NCBI GenBank assembly: GCA_945902215.1
Contig: CAMDML010000005.1
Coordinates: 1 to 64,000 of the forward strand
Direction of reading: 5' to 3'
Source: Klebsiella pneumoniae
GTDB taxonomy: Bacteria; Pseudomonadota; Gammaproteobacteria; Pseudomonadales; Pseudohongiellaceae
Length of the DNA stretch: 64,000 nucleotides
In this document: positions 34,790 through 44,679 of the stretch, piece by piece
Position numbering within the stretch: position 1 is the first letter of the stretch
How the letters are laid out: each line of letters begins with the position of its first letter
Position numbers and translations under genes: made by a program
Notes under the pieces: model-generated
What the model saw: the letters and a program-made list of their open reading frames with translations, nothing else
Databases searched by the model: none
Told to the model about the DNA's origin: nothing

Positions 34790-35590
34790 ATGAGCAATGA
34801 TTTGCGCCAAAACTGGTGGATCACTGGAGCCAGTTCCGGCATTGGCCGCGAACTGGCCTTGTTGTTGGCGGAGCAAGGTCATCGGGTGTACATCAGCGCG
34901 CGCAATGCTACAGAACTGGCCACACTGGCGCTGCAGTATCCCGGCTTATTGCTGCCACTGCCCTGCGATGTCAGTGATGATAAGGCCATGGCGGGCTTGT
35001 TCGCCAATGTAGCTGATGTGCCACCCTGGCTCGATGGCGTGATCCTTAGCGCGGGTGTCTGCGAATATGTTGAACTTCCGGAACTTGAGCTTGCGGTATG
35101 CCGCCGTGTTTTCGCGGTCAATTACTTTGGCGTCGTAAATGCGTGCCGCGCTGCGTTACCGTTGCTGCAGGCGGGGCGCAAGCGGACTCCGCACCGCACA
35201 CCGCAACTCGTGGGTATCAGCAGCCTCAGCAGTCTGGTGGGATTTCCGCGTGCCGAAGCCTATGGCGCCTCAAAAGCCGCGATGACCTATTTCCTCGATT
35301 CCCTGCGTTGCGATGTGCAGCCGGCAATCGCCGTTACTGTGGTTAGCCCCGGGTTTGTGACCACGCCGATGTCAGTGCGCAACGATTTTGCGATGCCTTT
35401 TGTCTGGCCTGCGCGCAAGGCGGCAGAGTTTATCGTGGCGCGATTGGGTCAGAGCCGGAACGCCATCTATTTCCCCTGGCAATTGCATATGTTGCTGGCC
35501 TTGGCCGCACGGCTGCCAGGAATGTGGTACCGCTTCATCGTGCCGAAGTTGGCGCGCACCGGACGTCATTCGCCCGGAGCTGATGCATGA
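34790..35590 (+). CDS. Short-chain dehydrogenase/reductase
   Basis: A 266-residue SDR. The Rossmann motif is TGASSGIGRELALLLAEQG; the active-site Ser is in GISSLSSLVGF and the Y-x3-K is AYGASKAAMTYF. The conserved NADP-type NAG motif is replaced by LSAGVC. It oxidises or reduces an alcohol/carbonyl with NAD(P). The C-terminal ~40 residues (FPWQLHMLLALAARLPGMWYRFIV) are hydrophobic and may touch the membrane, as for lipid-acting SDRs. Its stop overlaps the next ATG (ATGA). Confidence 0.88.
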   Translation: MSNDLRQNWWITGASSGIGRELALLLAEQGHRVYISARNATELATLALQYPGLLLPLPCDVSDDKAMAGLFANVADVPPWLDGVILSAGVCEYVELPELELAVCRRVFAVNYFGVVNACRAALPLLQAGRKRTPHRTPQLVGISSLSSLVGFPRAEAYGASKAAMTYFLDSLRCDVQPAIAVTVVSPGFVTTPMSVRNDFAMPFVWPARKAAEFIVARLGQSRNAIYFPWQLHMLLALAARLPGMWYRFIVPKLARTGRHSPGADA

Positions 35591-36876
35591 AAATAGCAGT
35601 GGTCGGCAGTGGCATTTCCGGTTTGACGGCTGCCTGGCGCTTGGCCGGCGACAATGAAGTGCATGTCTATGAGGCCGCAGATCGTCTCGGCGGGCATACG
35701 GCTACCATCGATGTGCAGTACCGCGCCGAACAGCTCGCCATCGATACCGGCTTCATTGTTTTCAACGACTGGACCTACCCAAATTTCATTGCGTTGCTTA
35801 ACAAGCTTGGCGTGCGCAGTCGGCCGACCACCATGAGCTTCAGCGTGAGCGATGCTGCTTCAGGCGTCGAATATGCCGGCACCAATCTCAATACTCTGTT
35901 CGCGCAGCGCAAAAATCTGCTGTCGCCGAGCTTTCTGCGCATGGTGCGCGATATTCAGCGGTTCAACAGTGAGTCTGAACAGCATCTGTTGCATTATCCG
36001 GAGCTGGCCGATATTACGCTTGGTGAATATCTCCGGCGCTTTGCATATTCCGACTCCTTCCGGGACTGGTACCTGCTGCCGATGGGGGCAGCTATCTGGT
36101 CGTCAAACCAGCGCAGCATGGAGGCGTTCCCGCTGCAGCTTTTCGTGCGCTTCTTCCGCAACCACGGGCTGCTCAATTTGCGCAACCGGCCGCAGTGGCG
36201 CGTGATTGAAGGTGGTTCCAGATCCTACCTGGAACCATTGACGGCAGCTTATCGCGACAACATTCATCTCAGCACACCGATCAAGGAAGTGCGGCGTGTG
36301 CACACCAGTCAGGGCGCTCAAGTGTGTCTGACCAGCAAGCGTGGCCCCGAGTATTTCGACGAGGTCATCTTCGCCTGCCACAGCGATCAGGCACTGGCTT
36401 TGTTGGGCGATGCCACAGCTGCCGAGAAAGCGGTGCTGGCCGCGATACCGTATTCACATAACGAAGTTGTACTGCATACCGACACCACCATGTTGCCGCG
36501 CAATCAGCGCTGCTGGGCGAGCTGGAATGTCAGCCTGGGTCGCACACCCGCGGAACTACCGGCCCTTACCTACAATATGAACATCTTGCAGGGGCTGCAG
36601 AGTGAGCAGACCTGGTGTGTCACTCTCAACCAGACCAAACTGATCAAACCAGAGTGTATTGTGGACGTGTTCCATTATGAGCATCCGCAATTCACGCTCG
36701 ATGGCATGCGCGCGCAGCAGCGCTGGCATGAAATCAACGGGGTGCATCACACATGGTTCTGCGGTGCGTGGTGGCGCAATGGCTTCCATGAAGACGGCGT
36801 GTGGAGCGCGCAGCTCGTCGTCGATGCGCTCCAGGCCCGCAAGCGCCAGCGGCTCGCGCTACCGCTGGCGGGTTAA
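35587..36876 (+). CDS. FAD-dependent amine-oxidase-like oxidoreductase
   Basis: A 429-residue flavoprotein beginning with the dinucleotide-binding MKIAVVGSGISGLTAAWRLAG and the adjacent EAADRLGGHTATIDV. AIDTGFIVFNDWTYPNFIALL and the C-terminal WFCGAWWRNGFHEDGVWSAQ are characteristic of the group found beside DUF1365 and cyclopropane synthase genes. In Rhodobacter the homologous cluster is induced by singlet oxygen and helps form modified (furan or cyclopropane) fatty acids. The desaturating/oxidising role on a lipid is an inference from that context. It overlaps the SDR gene by four bases. Confidence 0.87.
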   Translation: MKIAVVGSGISGLTAAWRLAGDNEVHVYEAADRLGGHTATIDVQYRAEQLAIDTGFIVFNDWTYPNFIALLNKLGVRSRPTTMSFSVSDAASGVEYAGTNLNTLFAQRKNLLSPSFLRMVRDIQRFNSESEQHLLHYPELADITLGEYLRRFAYSDSFRDWYLLPMGAAIWSSNQRSMEAFPLQLFVRFFRNHGLLNLRNRPQWRVIEGGSRSYLEPLTAAYRDNIHLSTPIKEVRRVHTSQGAQVCLTSKRGPEYFDEVIFACHSDQALALLGDATAAEKAVLAAIPYSHNEVVLHTDTTMLPRNQRCWASWNVSLGRTPAELPALTYNMNILQGLQSEQTWCVTLNQTKLIKPECIVDVFHYEHPQFTLDGMRAQQRWHEINGVHHTWFCGAWWRNGFHEDGVWSAQLVVDALQARKRQRLALPLAG

Positions 36877-36885
36877 GGAGGCGAT

Positions 36886-37719
36886 GTGCTGATACCGCAG
36901 ATAAAAACCGGGCTTGACGCTACCCTGCACAGCGGGTTGTACGAGGGCATCGTTACGCACGCCAGATTACATCCCAGGGAGCACCGCTTCAGTTACAAGG
37001 TGTGCATGGTGTATCTCGATCTCGCAGAACTGAACGCCGTGTTCAGCCAAAGCAGTTTGTGGTCACGCGAGCGCTGGAACTTGGCCACGTTCCGCCGCGC
37101 TGATTATCTGGGTGACCCCGCGCTGCCACTGGACACTGCCGTCAGGGCGCGTATCCGGGAAGTTACCAGCCGTGAGCATGCAGGACCGATCCGCATGCTG
37201 AGCAACCTGCGCTACTTCGGTTATATCATCAACCCCATTACTTGCTATTACTGCTTTGATGCTGACGAACGTCTGCAGTTCATTGTTGCTGAAGTCACCA
37301 ACACTCCCTGGCGTGAACGCCATTCCTACGTGCTGGAACTGGACCCCAATTCCAGCAATGCCACAGTGCAGTTTCCGAAACAGTTGCATGTATCGCCGTT
37401 CATGGATATGGATGTTGCCTATAATTGGCGCAGTACCGTGCCGGCACAAAATCTGGTCATCCTGATGGAGAACGTGCAACGCGGCACTCGCATGTTCACC
37501 GCTGGCTTGCTGCTCAAGCGCCGCCCCCTGACTGCTGCGGCGATGCGCCGCCAGTTGTGGCGTTATCCACTGATGACTGCGCAAGTTGCGCTCGGCATTT
37601 ATTGGCAGGCCTGCAAATTGTGGTGGAAGGGAGTGCGCTTCGTGCCGCACCCGCGCCGCACCGCGCCGCCACCGCAAACCATTTACCTGGACCCAAAGAG
37701 CAGGAGTGCAGAACGTTGA
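36886..37719 (+). CDS. DUF1365-family protein
   Basis: A 277-residue protein with the family pattern [32 protein letters not shown], then [26 protein letters not shown] and VEVTNTPW-like [16 protein letters not shown]. The C-terminal part ([20 protein letters not shown]) is amphipathic or hydrophobic. Function is unknown; it is nearly always between an FAD oxidoreductase and a Cfa-type methyltransferase, as here. The start is GTG 36886 behind AAGGAGG. The stop overlaps the TTG start of the next gene. Confidence 0.88.
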   Translation: MLIPQIKTGLDATLHSGLYEGIVTHARLHPREHRFSYKVCMVYLDLAELNAVFSQSSLWSRERWNLATFRRADYLGDPALPLDTAVRARIREVTSREHAGPIRMLSNLRYFGYIINPITCYYCFDADERLQFIVAEVTNTPWRERHSYVLELDPNSSNATVQFPKQLHVSPFMDMDVAYNWRSTVPAQNLVILMENVQRGTRMFTAGLLLKRRPLTAAAMRRQLWRYPLMTAQVALGIYWQACKLWWKGVRFVPHPRRTAPPPQTIYLDPKSRSAER

Positions 37720-38969
37720 GAATCACTGAAGTCAGTTCCGTAAAAACCGCAGCTGCTGGCACGCTTCTGGAAAACTGGGCACGCCGTATGGTGCATGCCT
37801 TGTTTGCCAAACTTGAGCATGGCAGTCTGGTACTCGAAGAGGGTGGGCAGGTGTATTGCTTCGGCGAAGACCGCCACCGTGCCCAGCTGTGCGCCAGCAT
37901 CCAGGTGAAGGATACCGCTGCGTATCTGGCGGTACTGCAAAACGGCTCGCTTGGTGCGGGCGAGGGCTATATGCACGGCTTGTGGGAATCACCTGATCTG
38001 CTTCAGGTGGTGCGGCTGTTTGTGCTCAACATGGGCACAGTCGATACCATGGAACGCCAGGGTTCGTGGTGGCAGAGGCTGGGGCGGCGTGCGTTTCATG
38101 TCCTGCGCCGCAATTCGCGTGATGGTGCCCGCCAGAACATCGCTGCGCATTACGACCTATCCAACGATTTTTTTGAACTGTTTCTCGATCCGACAATGGC
38201 TTACTCGGCAGGAATCTTCAAAGATCGTAATGCGACTCTGGAACAAGCCTCTCTGACAAAATTCCAGCACATCTGCGAACGTCTGCAGTTGCAACCTGGC
38301 GATCACTTGTTGGAAATCGGCACAGGCTGGGGCGGACTCGCAATTCACGCTGCGAAACACTTCGGCTGTCGCGTGACAACTACCACGCTGTCGCATGAGC
38401 AGTTTCAGTATGCAAAGGCATGGGTGGAACGCGAAGGGCTTGCCGGGCGCATCACTCTGTGTGAACAGGATTACCGTGAGCTTGAAGGCAAATACGACAA
38501 ATTGGTGTCGGTAGAAATGATCGAGGCAGTTGGCGCGGAATATTACAGCGCCTATTTCGCCAAATGCTCAGGCCTGCTCAAGCCACAAGGACTGATGCTG
38601 ATCCAGGCCATCACCATTTCTGACCAGCGCTACAAGCAGTCGCTGGGCAACACCGACTTCATCAAGCGTTACATCTTCCCCGGTGGCCAGTTGCCGTCAA
38701 ATGCAGTTATTGCGCAGCACATAGCGGAAGATACCGATATGCAACTGATCGGCATGGAAGACATCACACGCGATTATGCCCTGACGCTCAACGCCTGGCG
38801 TGAGCGCTTTCAGGACCGGCTCGCAGAAGTGCGCCAGCTTGGCTGCGATGAAGTTTTCATCCGCATGTGGCGCTACTATTTATGCTTCTGCGAGGGCGGG
38901 TTTCTGGAGCGCGTAATCCATACGGGCCAGTTTCTGCTGGCCAAGCCGGGATATCGCGAGACGATATGA
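37716..38969 (+). CDS. Cyclopropane-fatty-acid synthase-like methyltransferase
   Basis: A 417-residue Cfa-family enzyme. The N-terminal ~130 residues are the lipid-binding-like domain. The SAM site is [17 protein letters not shown] (~200), followed by [35 protein letters not shown] and [14 protein letters not shown], all typical. It transfers a methylene or methyl group to unsaturated phospholipid acyl chains at the inner membrane. I choose TTG 37716, which overlaps the DUF1365 stop (TTGA) and has AGGAG nine bases upstream. A longer open frame back to 37425 is only the shadow of DUF1365. It is the last gene of the operon. Confidence 0.88.
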   Translation: MRITEVSSVKTAAAGTLLENWARRMVHALFAKLEHGSLVLEEGGQVYCFGEDRHRAQLCASIQVKDTAAYLAVLQNGSLGAGEGYMHGLWESPDLLQVVRLFVLNMGTVDTMERQGSWWQRLGRRAFHVLRRNSRDGARQNIAAHYDLSNDFFELFLDPTMAYSAGIFKDRNATLEQASLTKFQHICERLQLQPGDHLLEIGTGWGGLAIHAAKHFGCRVTTTTLSHEQFQYAKAWVEREGLAGRITLCEQDYRELEGKYDKLVSVEMIEAVGAEYYSAYFAKCSGLLKPQGLMLIQAITISDQRYKQSLGNTDFIKRYIFPGGQLPSNAVIAQHIAEDTDMQLIGMEDITRDYALTLNAWRERFQDRLAEVRQLGCDEVFIRMWRYYLCFCEGGFLERVIHTGQFLLAKPGYRETI

Positions 38970-39158
38970 CGGCAATACATGGTGGTATTCCAGGCGTGAC
39001 TTGGTGCAGATTGATATTGATCATGAAGCAAGGCCCCAAACAACACTGCCGCTAGGGACACGCTTCACAGTGATGGGCAATCCCGATATTGCTTCTGTCA
39101 GCTGGCGGCGCTGGATCTGGTTCGATGTGTTGCCGGCAACGACGCCGGCCTCGTGCAC

Positions 39159-42100
39159 TTATGCCAAAGGTGGGGCACCGGGCGTCAAGGCCAGCTTTTT
39201 GTCGGGTTCACTGCGAAACCACTTGCCAAAGCGGTGTGCTACGGCCAGCTGCATATCATCCAATAGTGTGTAAAACACCGGTACGATAAACAAGCTGACC
39301 ACTGTCGAGACGATCAGGCCGCCCAGCACGGCAACGCCGATGGGCGCACGGAAACTCGGATCGCCCGCCAGGCCCAGCGCCACCGGGAACATGCCGGCGC
39401 TCATCGCAATTGACGTCATCACAATTGGCCGCGCACGCTTGGCACACGAGTCCATCATCGCATCGACCTGCGACATACCGTGGTCGCGTTGCGCCATGAT
39501 GGCGTACTCCACCAGCAGGATCGAGTTCTTCGTCACGATCCCCATTAGCATCAGCAAACCAATCAGCGAGTTGATCGCGAGACCGTAGCCTGCGAGCAGC
39601 AACGCCACGATGGCGCCGGCAGCCGAAGGCGGTAGCGCGGACAGAATCGTAATCGGCTGCACAAACTTCTGGAACAGGATCACGAGCACTGAGTAGATCG
39701 CCAGAATGCCGATGAACATCGCGGTGGCGAAGCGGCTGAATATATCCGTGATGAAACGTGCGGTACCCGTGCGCATGAACTCCACGCCATCGGGCAGGTT
39801 CTGCATCGCCGGCGAGGCTTCCACGCGGTCGAGGATGTCACCCAAGGGCAATCCATTCAGGTTCGCACTCAACGTGATATTGCGGCTGCGGTTCACGCGC
39901 GAAATCTCGGCAGGACCGGAGCCGAGGCTGACACTCGCTACGTTGATCAACGGCACCGGGCCGCGGCTGCCGGGGACGTCGAGCAAACTGATACGTTCGA
40001 TGTCGCTGCGGGCGGCATCGTTCAAGCGCACCCGGATCGGGATCTGGCGGTTGTCGAGATTGAAACGGGCCAGACCTGTGCTGACATCGCCGGAAGTAGC
40101 AATGCGGGTCACCTGGCTCAGGGCATCGGTGGTCACGCCCAGCGCGGCAGCACGTTCGGGATCGGGGCGGATGACAATTTCGGGTTTTTGCAGCCCGGTG
40201 CTGCTGTTAACGGTACCCAGCCCTTCGATGGTGCGCAGTTCACGTTCGACAGAAGCAGCAGCTATCCGCAGGTTTTCAGAGTTGTCGCTTGCCAGGGTCA
40301 GTTCCAGGCGGTCGCCGCCGGGGCCGCCCCCGCCTCCGAAGTTCAGACGCGCGCCGGGAACCCCGCGCAAGGCTTCGGTGGCCTGACGTTCGAATTCTTG
40401 TTGCATGCCTTCCTTTTGCGAGGGATTGTCCAACTGGATTGTCAGTGTGGCGCTGCGCACCGCACCGGCAGAACCGCCGCTGCCGAAACCGTCGCCGCCG
40501 CTGCCGGCACCGATGGCTGTGTACACGCTGCGTACTTCCGGGAACTGTGCCACGAGGATATGGCGCGCTTCCTCGGCAGTGGCATGAGTTTCGCCGATGG
40601 TGGCACCAGGCGGTAGCTCAACAGTCAGCTGGGTAAAACCATTGTCCCCCGCTGGGGCGAAACCGGTGGGGAGGAGACTGAATAGCGACAGCATGGCGAG
40701 CATCGCCACGCTGGACACTACCACCACGATCATCCGGTGCTGCAGGCACCAGCGGATCTTGCTCAAGTACCACGTCAGCATCGGGCCAACACGTTCTACT
40801 TCCATATGCGGCTTGAGCATATAAGCCGCCATCATCGGCGTCAGCATGCGTGCTACCAGCAGTGAGAACAGCACGGCGATGGTCACTGTGAAACCAAAGG
40901 GGCGGAAGAATTCACCGGCGATGCTGCCCATGAAGGCCACCGGAATGAACACGGCGCAGATCGTCAGTGTGGTGGCTACTACTGCGAGTCCGATTTCGAT
41001 GGCGGCATCCATCGCGGCCTGACGCGGGGTCTTGCCCATGCGCAGATGGCGCACGATGTTTTCAACTTCGACGATCGCATCGTCCACCAGAATACCGACG
41101 ACTAGCGTGAGCGCGACCAGTGTCAGAATGTTCAGTGTGTAGCCAAAGGAGTAGATCACCCAGAAGGTGGGGATGATCGACAGTGGTAGCGCGGCGGCAG
41201 AAATGAGCGTTGCGCGCCAGTCGCGCAAAAAGATCCACACGACCAGTACGGCGAGCAGGGCACCTTCGATCAGCATTTCGATCGAGGCGTTGTAGGAGGT
41301 CTGGATGTATTCGACAGTGGAACTGGCTTCGGCGAAAGTGATATCCGGGTATTCAGTTTTAAGACGTTCAACTACCTCGCGTGCGTCTTTGGCAACATCG
41401 AGCGCACTGGCGCCCCAGGCGCGGACAATCTCGAAGCCGACCACTGGCGTGCCGTTGTACAAGGCAATCTGCCTTTGTTCGCTTGCCTGATCGCGCACGT
41501 CGGCCAAGGTATCGAGTCTGACGTTGCGGCCATCAGGCAGCAAGATCGGCAATGCTTTCAATTCTTCGACTGAGGACACCAAGCCTGTGGTACGCACAGT
41601 CTGTTCCTGGCCACCGAGACGCGCTTCACCGCCGGGGCTTTCCACCTGGATGCGGCGCAACTGGCGCGAAATGTCGGTGGCGGTGGTGCCAAGTGCTGCC
41701 ACACGGTCGGGATTGAGGTCGACCCGGATTTCGCGATTCACGCCACCAACCCGTGTGAAGCGGCCAACACCCGCAACAGTAGTCATCTCCCGCGCCAGTT
41801 CGAGATCAACAAACCAGGACAGCTCCGTGTCAGTCATTTTTTCCGAAGCAACACTCCAGGTGACGACCGGCAGCCCGGCGGTAGTTGTGCGTGAAACAAT
41901 GGGTTCGTTGGCATCCTGCGGCAGATCGGCGCGGATACGGGTCAGCGCGTCGCGTACTTCATCCATCATGCGGCTCATGTCGGTGCCGAATACGAACTGG
42001 ATGATGGTGGTGGAAGCACCTTCGCTTACTGTGGAGCGCAATTCTTCGATGCCTGCGAGGGTCGCTACGGCATCCTCAACGCGGCGGGTGATTTCCGATT

Positions 42101-42278
42101 CCATCTGCGACGGCGCCACACCGGCATAACCCACCGTGACAACGATGGCGGGGAACTCAATATCGGGCCGATCGAGCACCCCGAGTTTCGGAAAGCTCAC
42201 AAGGCCGGCGACCGTGAGCGCAATGAACAGCATGATGACCGGAACGGGATTGCGGATGGACCAGGTGACGAAGTTCAT
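39159..42278 (-). CDS. RND efflux pump inner-membrane subunit
   Basis: A 1039-residue HAE1-type RND permease. The N terminus is the usual WSIRNPVPVIMLFIALTVAGL. There are two periplasmic loops and 12 transmembrane segments; the proton-relay pair is in GILVDDAIVEVENIVRHL (TM4). GIVTKNSILLVEYA lies in the second half. This class expels drugs, detergents or metabolites using the proton gradient. It starts one base after the adaptor gene stop and so is co-translated with it. No outer-membrane channel gene is adjacent. The 189-base gap downstream (38970-39158) holds nothing recognised. Confidence 0.92.
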   Translation of the reverse strand: MNFVTWSIRNPVPVIMLFIALTVAGLVSFPKLGVLDRPDIEFPAIVVTVGYAGVAPSQMESEITRRVEDAVATLAGIEELRSTVSEGASTTIIQFVFGTDMSRMMDEVRDALTRIRADLPQDANEPIVSRTTTAGLPVVTWSVASEKMTDTELSWFVDLELAREMTTVAGVGRFTRVGGVNREIRVDLNPDRVAALGTTATDISRQLRRIQVESPGGEARLGGQEQTVRTTGLVSSVEELKALPILLPDGRNVRLDTLADVRDQASEQRQIALYNGTPVVGFEIVRAWGASALDVAKDAREVVERLKTEYPDITFAEASSTVEYIQTSYNASIEMLIEGALLAVLVVWIFLRDWRATLISAAALPLSIIPTFWVIYSFGYTLNILTLVALTLVVGILVDDAIVEVENIVRHLRMGKTPRQAAMDAAIEIGLAVVATTLTICAVFIPVAFMGSIAGEFFRPFGFTVTIAVLFSLLVARMLTPMMAAYMLKPHMEVERVGPMLTWYLSKIRWCLQHRMIVVVVSSVAMLAMLSLFSLLPTGFAPAGDNGFTQLTVELPPGATIGETHATAEEARHILVAQFPEVRSVYTAIGAGSGGDGFGSGGSAGAVRSATLTIQLDNPSQKEGMQQEFERQATEALRGVPGARLNFGGGGGPGGDRLELTLASDNSENLRIAAASVERELRTIEGLGTVNSSTGLQKPEIVIRPDPERAAALGVTTDALSQVTRIATSGDVSTGLARFNLDNRQIPIRVRLNDAARSDIERISLLDVPGSRGPVPLINVASVSLGSGPAEISRVNRSRNITLSANLNGLPLGDILDRVEASPAMQNLPDGVEFMRTGTARFITDIFSRFATAMFIGILAIYSVLVILFQKFVQPITILSALPPSAAGAIVALLLAGYGLAINSLIGLLMLMGIVTKNSILLVEYAIMAQRDHGMSQVDAMMDSCAKRARPIVMTSIAMSAGMFPVALGLAGDPSFRAPIGVAVLGGLIVSTVVSLFIVPVFYTLLDDMQLAVAHRFGKWFRSEPDKKLALTPGAPPLA

Positions 42279-42279
42279 G

Positions 42280-43434
42280 TCAGAGAGCTCCCGTCCGCGC
42301 TTGCACCACGTTGACGAGATCGCCGTCCTTCAGGAAGCCGGCGCCGGTGGTGACAATGTTCGCGCCCGGTTCAAGGCCACCAATGACTTCGATGTTCTCG
42401 CCCTGAATCGAACCGGTCTGGATCATTTGACGGCGCACGGTGCGATCGCTCTGTACGATGAATACATAGTTGTAGCCGTCGTTGCTGACAAGGCTTGCCA
42501 GTGGTACCAAGAGAGCTTCGCTTGCGGTGAATTCGATGCGGCCGCGTGCGAACATGCCGGGGCGCAGCGCGGTGTCGCCGGCGATGTCGACGTAAACGAG
42601 ACCGTTGTGTGTGATTGGGTCGACGGTGGGGGAGACCACGCGGATGGTACCGTCGTGTTCACGACCGTCAACACTGGTGATCGTTACGCGCTGGCCAACT
42701 TGCAGCGTAAGCAAGCTGGATTCCGGTACTTCACCGCGCCATTCCACGCGGCTCTGGCGCAACAGGCGCAACATTTCCGCGCCGGCCTGGGCGAGTTGGC
42801 CCACGGTGACATTGCGTGACGTGATTACGCCGGCATCGGGCGCGGTGACTTTGGCAAATTGCAGACGCACGCGCGCTGCTTCGAGATCAGCCTTTGCTGC
42901 ATCACGTGCGGCAGAGGCGGTCAGCGCCTCACTGTTGATGCGATCCAGATCAGCATCCGACAGCAGGTCGCGCGCGGCAATGGCCTCGGCGCGTTCAAAC
43001 GCCAGACGCGCATTCTCGGCCTGGGCTTCGCGCTGTTTCAACGCGGCTTCTCTTGAAGCGAAATCGGTTGCGAGGATCGCGGTGGATAAGCGCACCAGTT
43101 CCTGACCTTGTTCCACGTAGTCGCCTACATCCACCAGCACTTCCTCAACGCGATAGCCGCCGACTTCGGGCGCGATGATCACGTCCTGCCAAGCATTCAC
43201 CGTGCCGTTGAGACTCAGGAAGCGGGTGAAAGCGCCGGACTCAACCTTGCCGGCGTTCACGGTCAGGGTTGCGTTGCTGTCCAAGGGCGCGCTGGCCTGG
43301 GCTTCCTGGGCATTTGTCTGAGCAGGCAAGGACAGAAGAAAGCAGGGCAGCAAAAGGGCCGTTAACCGCACGCAGGCAAAACGAGGGGTCGTCCCGGCCT
43401 TGGCAGACCCGGACAGGGGATTAAAAGTACGCAT
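42280..43434 (-). CDS. RND efflux periplasmic adaptor
   Basis: A 384-residue membrane-fusion protein. A signal peptide (LTALLLPCFLLSLPAQTNAQ) is followed by the first half of a biotinyl-lipoyl domain (VIIAPEVGGYRVEEVLVDVGDYVEQGQELVRL). A coiled-coil hairpin runs ~115-195 (REAALKQREAQAENARLAFERAEAIAARD and onward). The second lipoyl half (TAPDAGVITSRNVTVGQLAQAG) and beta-barrel domains complete the protein. It bridges the RND pump to an outer-membrane channel. ATG 43434 follows GGAAG. A perfect 8-4-8 palindrome 17 bases upstream of the start is a likely repressor site. Confidence 0.9.
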   Translation of the reverse strand: MRTFNPLSGSAKAGTTPRFACVRLTALLLPCFLLSLPAQTNAQEAQASAPLDSNATLTVNAGKVESGAFTRFLSLNGTVNAWQDVIIAPEVGGYRVEEVLVDVGDYVEQGQELVRLSTAILATDFASREAALKQREAQAENARLAFERAEAIAARDLLSDADLDRINSEALTASAARDAAKADLEAARVRLQFAKVTAPDAGVITSRNVTVGQLAQAGAEMLRLLRQSRVEWRGEVPESSLLTLQVGQRVTITSVDGREHDGTIRVVSPTVDPITHNGLVYVDIAGDTALRPGMFARGRIEFTASEALLVPLASLVSNDGYNYVFIVQSDRTVRRQMIQTGSIQGENIEVIGGLEPGANIVTTGAGFLKDGDLVNVVQARTGAL

Positions 43435-43450
43435 TGGAAGCTTCCGAGAA

Positions 43451-43470
43451 TTATGACTTGCGAGTCATAA
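43451..43470. promoter_or_regulatory. Perfect 8-4-8 palindrome upstream of the RND operon
   Basis: TTATGACT-TGCG-AGTCATAA is a perfect inverted repeat 17-36 bases before the adaptor ATG. Such TGACT/AGTCA palindromes directly upstream of RND adaptor genes are typical of TetR-family operators. No tetR gene lies next to the pump, so the regulator is probably elsewhere. The TATTATGACT edge may also serve as part of the promoter. Confidence 0.6.
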
Positions 43471-43661
43471 TAGCAGATGGCCCCGGATCAGGCATAGAGA
43501 AACCGTGAAAGAACCGAGGAGATTTAATCTACGGAGTCTTGGCTACTGCCTCCTATAATGCCCGCACGTCCAGGCCGGAGAAACCGCATGCAGACAATAG
43601 CCTCCTTTCACCACGACTATCAGTTCGCCGCCGCTTGGGAAAACACCTTGGTCAAACCGAG

Positions 43662-44642
43662 GTGAGCGAGCATCCTTTTGCCACACTGTCACCAGACTGG
43701 ATCCTGAGCGCCGTTGAAAGCACCGGGCGTATTTGCGACGGGCGCATGCTGGCCTTGAACAGTTACGAGAATCGCGTGTATCAGGTTGGCATCGAAGACA
43801 GCGAGCCGGTGGTGGTTAAGTTCTACCGCCCGCAGCGCTGGAGCCGTGAACAGATTCTGGAAGAACACGCCTTTGTCCACGAACTTGAGCTGCACGAACT
43901 GCCCGTGGTCGCGCCGGTCACCGATGCGGAAGGGCGCACGTTGTATGAGTTCGAAGGTTTTCTGTTCGCGGTGTTTCCGCGCCGCGGCGGCCGCAGTCCC
44001 GACTTGAATCTCGACACACTGCAAATCATCGGACGCACGCTTGGCAAGTTGCACAGCATCGGTGCTACCGCGCGTTTCAAGCACCGCACGCAATTGAGTG
44101 TGTCTACCTTTGTTGAAGCGAGCAGTTCCTACCTGCTGGAACACGATTTCATCCCGGCCGAATTGCGCAATGCGTACTCTACGCTGGCGCAAGATCTGAT
44201 CCGCCGCGTGCAGCAGATTTTCAGCGAGCGCAAAAGCACAACAACGTTACGTATTCATGGCGATTGCCATCCCGGCAACATTCTTTGGCGCGAGGACATT
44301 CCGCATTTGGTCGACTTCGACGACGCGATGACCGGACCGGCGGTGCAGGACATGTGGATGTTGTTGTCCGGCCCGCGCGAACTGCAACTGGCGCAGTTGT
44401 CTGAACTCATCGACGGCTACGATACTTTTTATGAATTCAATCCAGCCGAGTTGGGCCTGATCGAAGCGCTGCGCACCATGCGCCTGATGCATTACAGCGC
44501 GTGGTTGGCGCGGCGTTGGGACGACCCCGCTTTTCCCCGCAGTTTTCCCTGGTTCAACACACCGCGTTATTGGTCGGGCCACATCCTTGAATTACGCGAA
44601 CAGATGGCCGCGCTTGACGAGCCTCCATTGGTAATTTATTGA
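43662..44642 (+). CDS. srkA: Stress-response serine/threonine kinase SrkA (YihE/RdoA)
   Basis: A 326-residue APH-like kinase close to E. coli SrkA in length and motifs: LNSYENRVYQVG, VVVKFYRPQRWSREQILEEHAF (ATP-binding Lys), HGDCHPGNILW (catalytic Asp/Asn) and LVDFDDAMTGPAVQDMWMLL (Mg-binding Asp). It phosphorylates proteins in the Cpx/envelope-stress context in E. coli. The start is GTG 43662 by comparison with the E. coli N terminus; the frame is open back to 43539. A 35-codon plus-strand frame (43558-43665) ends across this GTG, but I saw no ribosome site for it. Element A copy 3 begins 38 bases past the stop. Confidence 0.88.
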   Translation: MSEHPFATLSPDWILSAVESTGRICDGRMLALNSYENRVYQVGIEDSEPVVVKFYRPQRWSREQILEEHAFVHELELHELPVVAPVTDAEGRTLYEFEGFLFAVFPRRGGRSPDLNLDTLQIIGRTLGKLHSIGATARFKHRTQLSVSTFVEASSSYLLEHDFIPAELRNAYSTLAQDLIRRVQQIFSERKSTTTLRIHGDCHPGNILWREDIPHLVDFDDAMTGPAVQDMWMLLSGPRELQLAQLSELIDGYDTFYEFNPAELGLIEALRTMRLMHYSAWLARRWDDPAFPRSFPWFNTPRYWSGHILELREQMAALDEPPLVIY

Positions 44643-44679
44643 GCGGCTGGTAGTGGTGCGGTTGGCTTTTGTTTGCTGC

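Noticed and set aside
37425-37715. N-terminal extension of the cyclopropane synthase frame
   Set aside because: These 97 codons read out of frame through the well-supported DUF1365 gene; TTG 37716 with AGGAG fits the family start.
43558-43665. Possible 35-residue leader peptide overlapping the srkA GTG
   Set aside because: The overlap is suggestive, but there is no ribosome site, no regulatory codon run and no attenuator hairpin; the ATG follows a TATA-like box directly.
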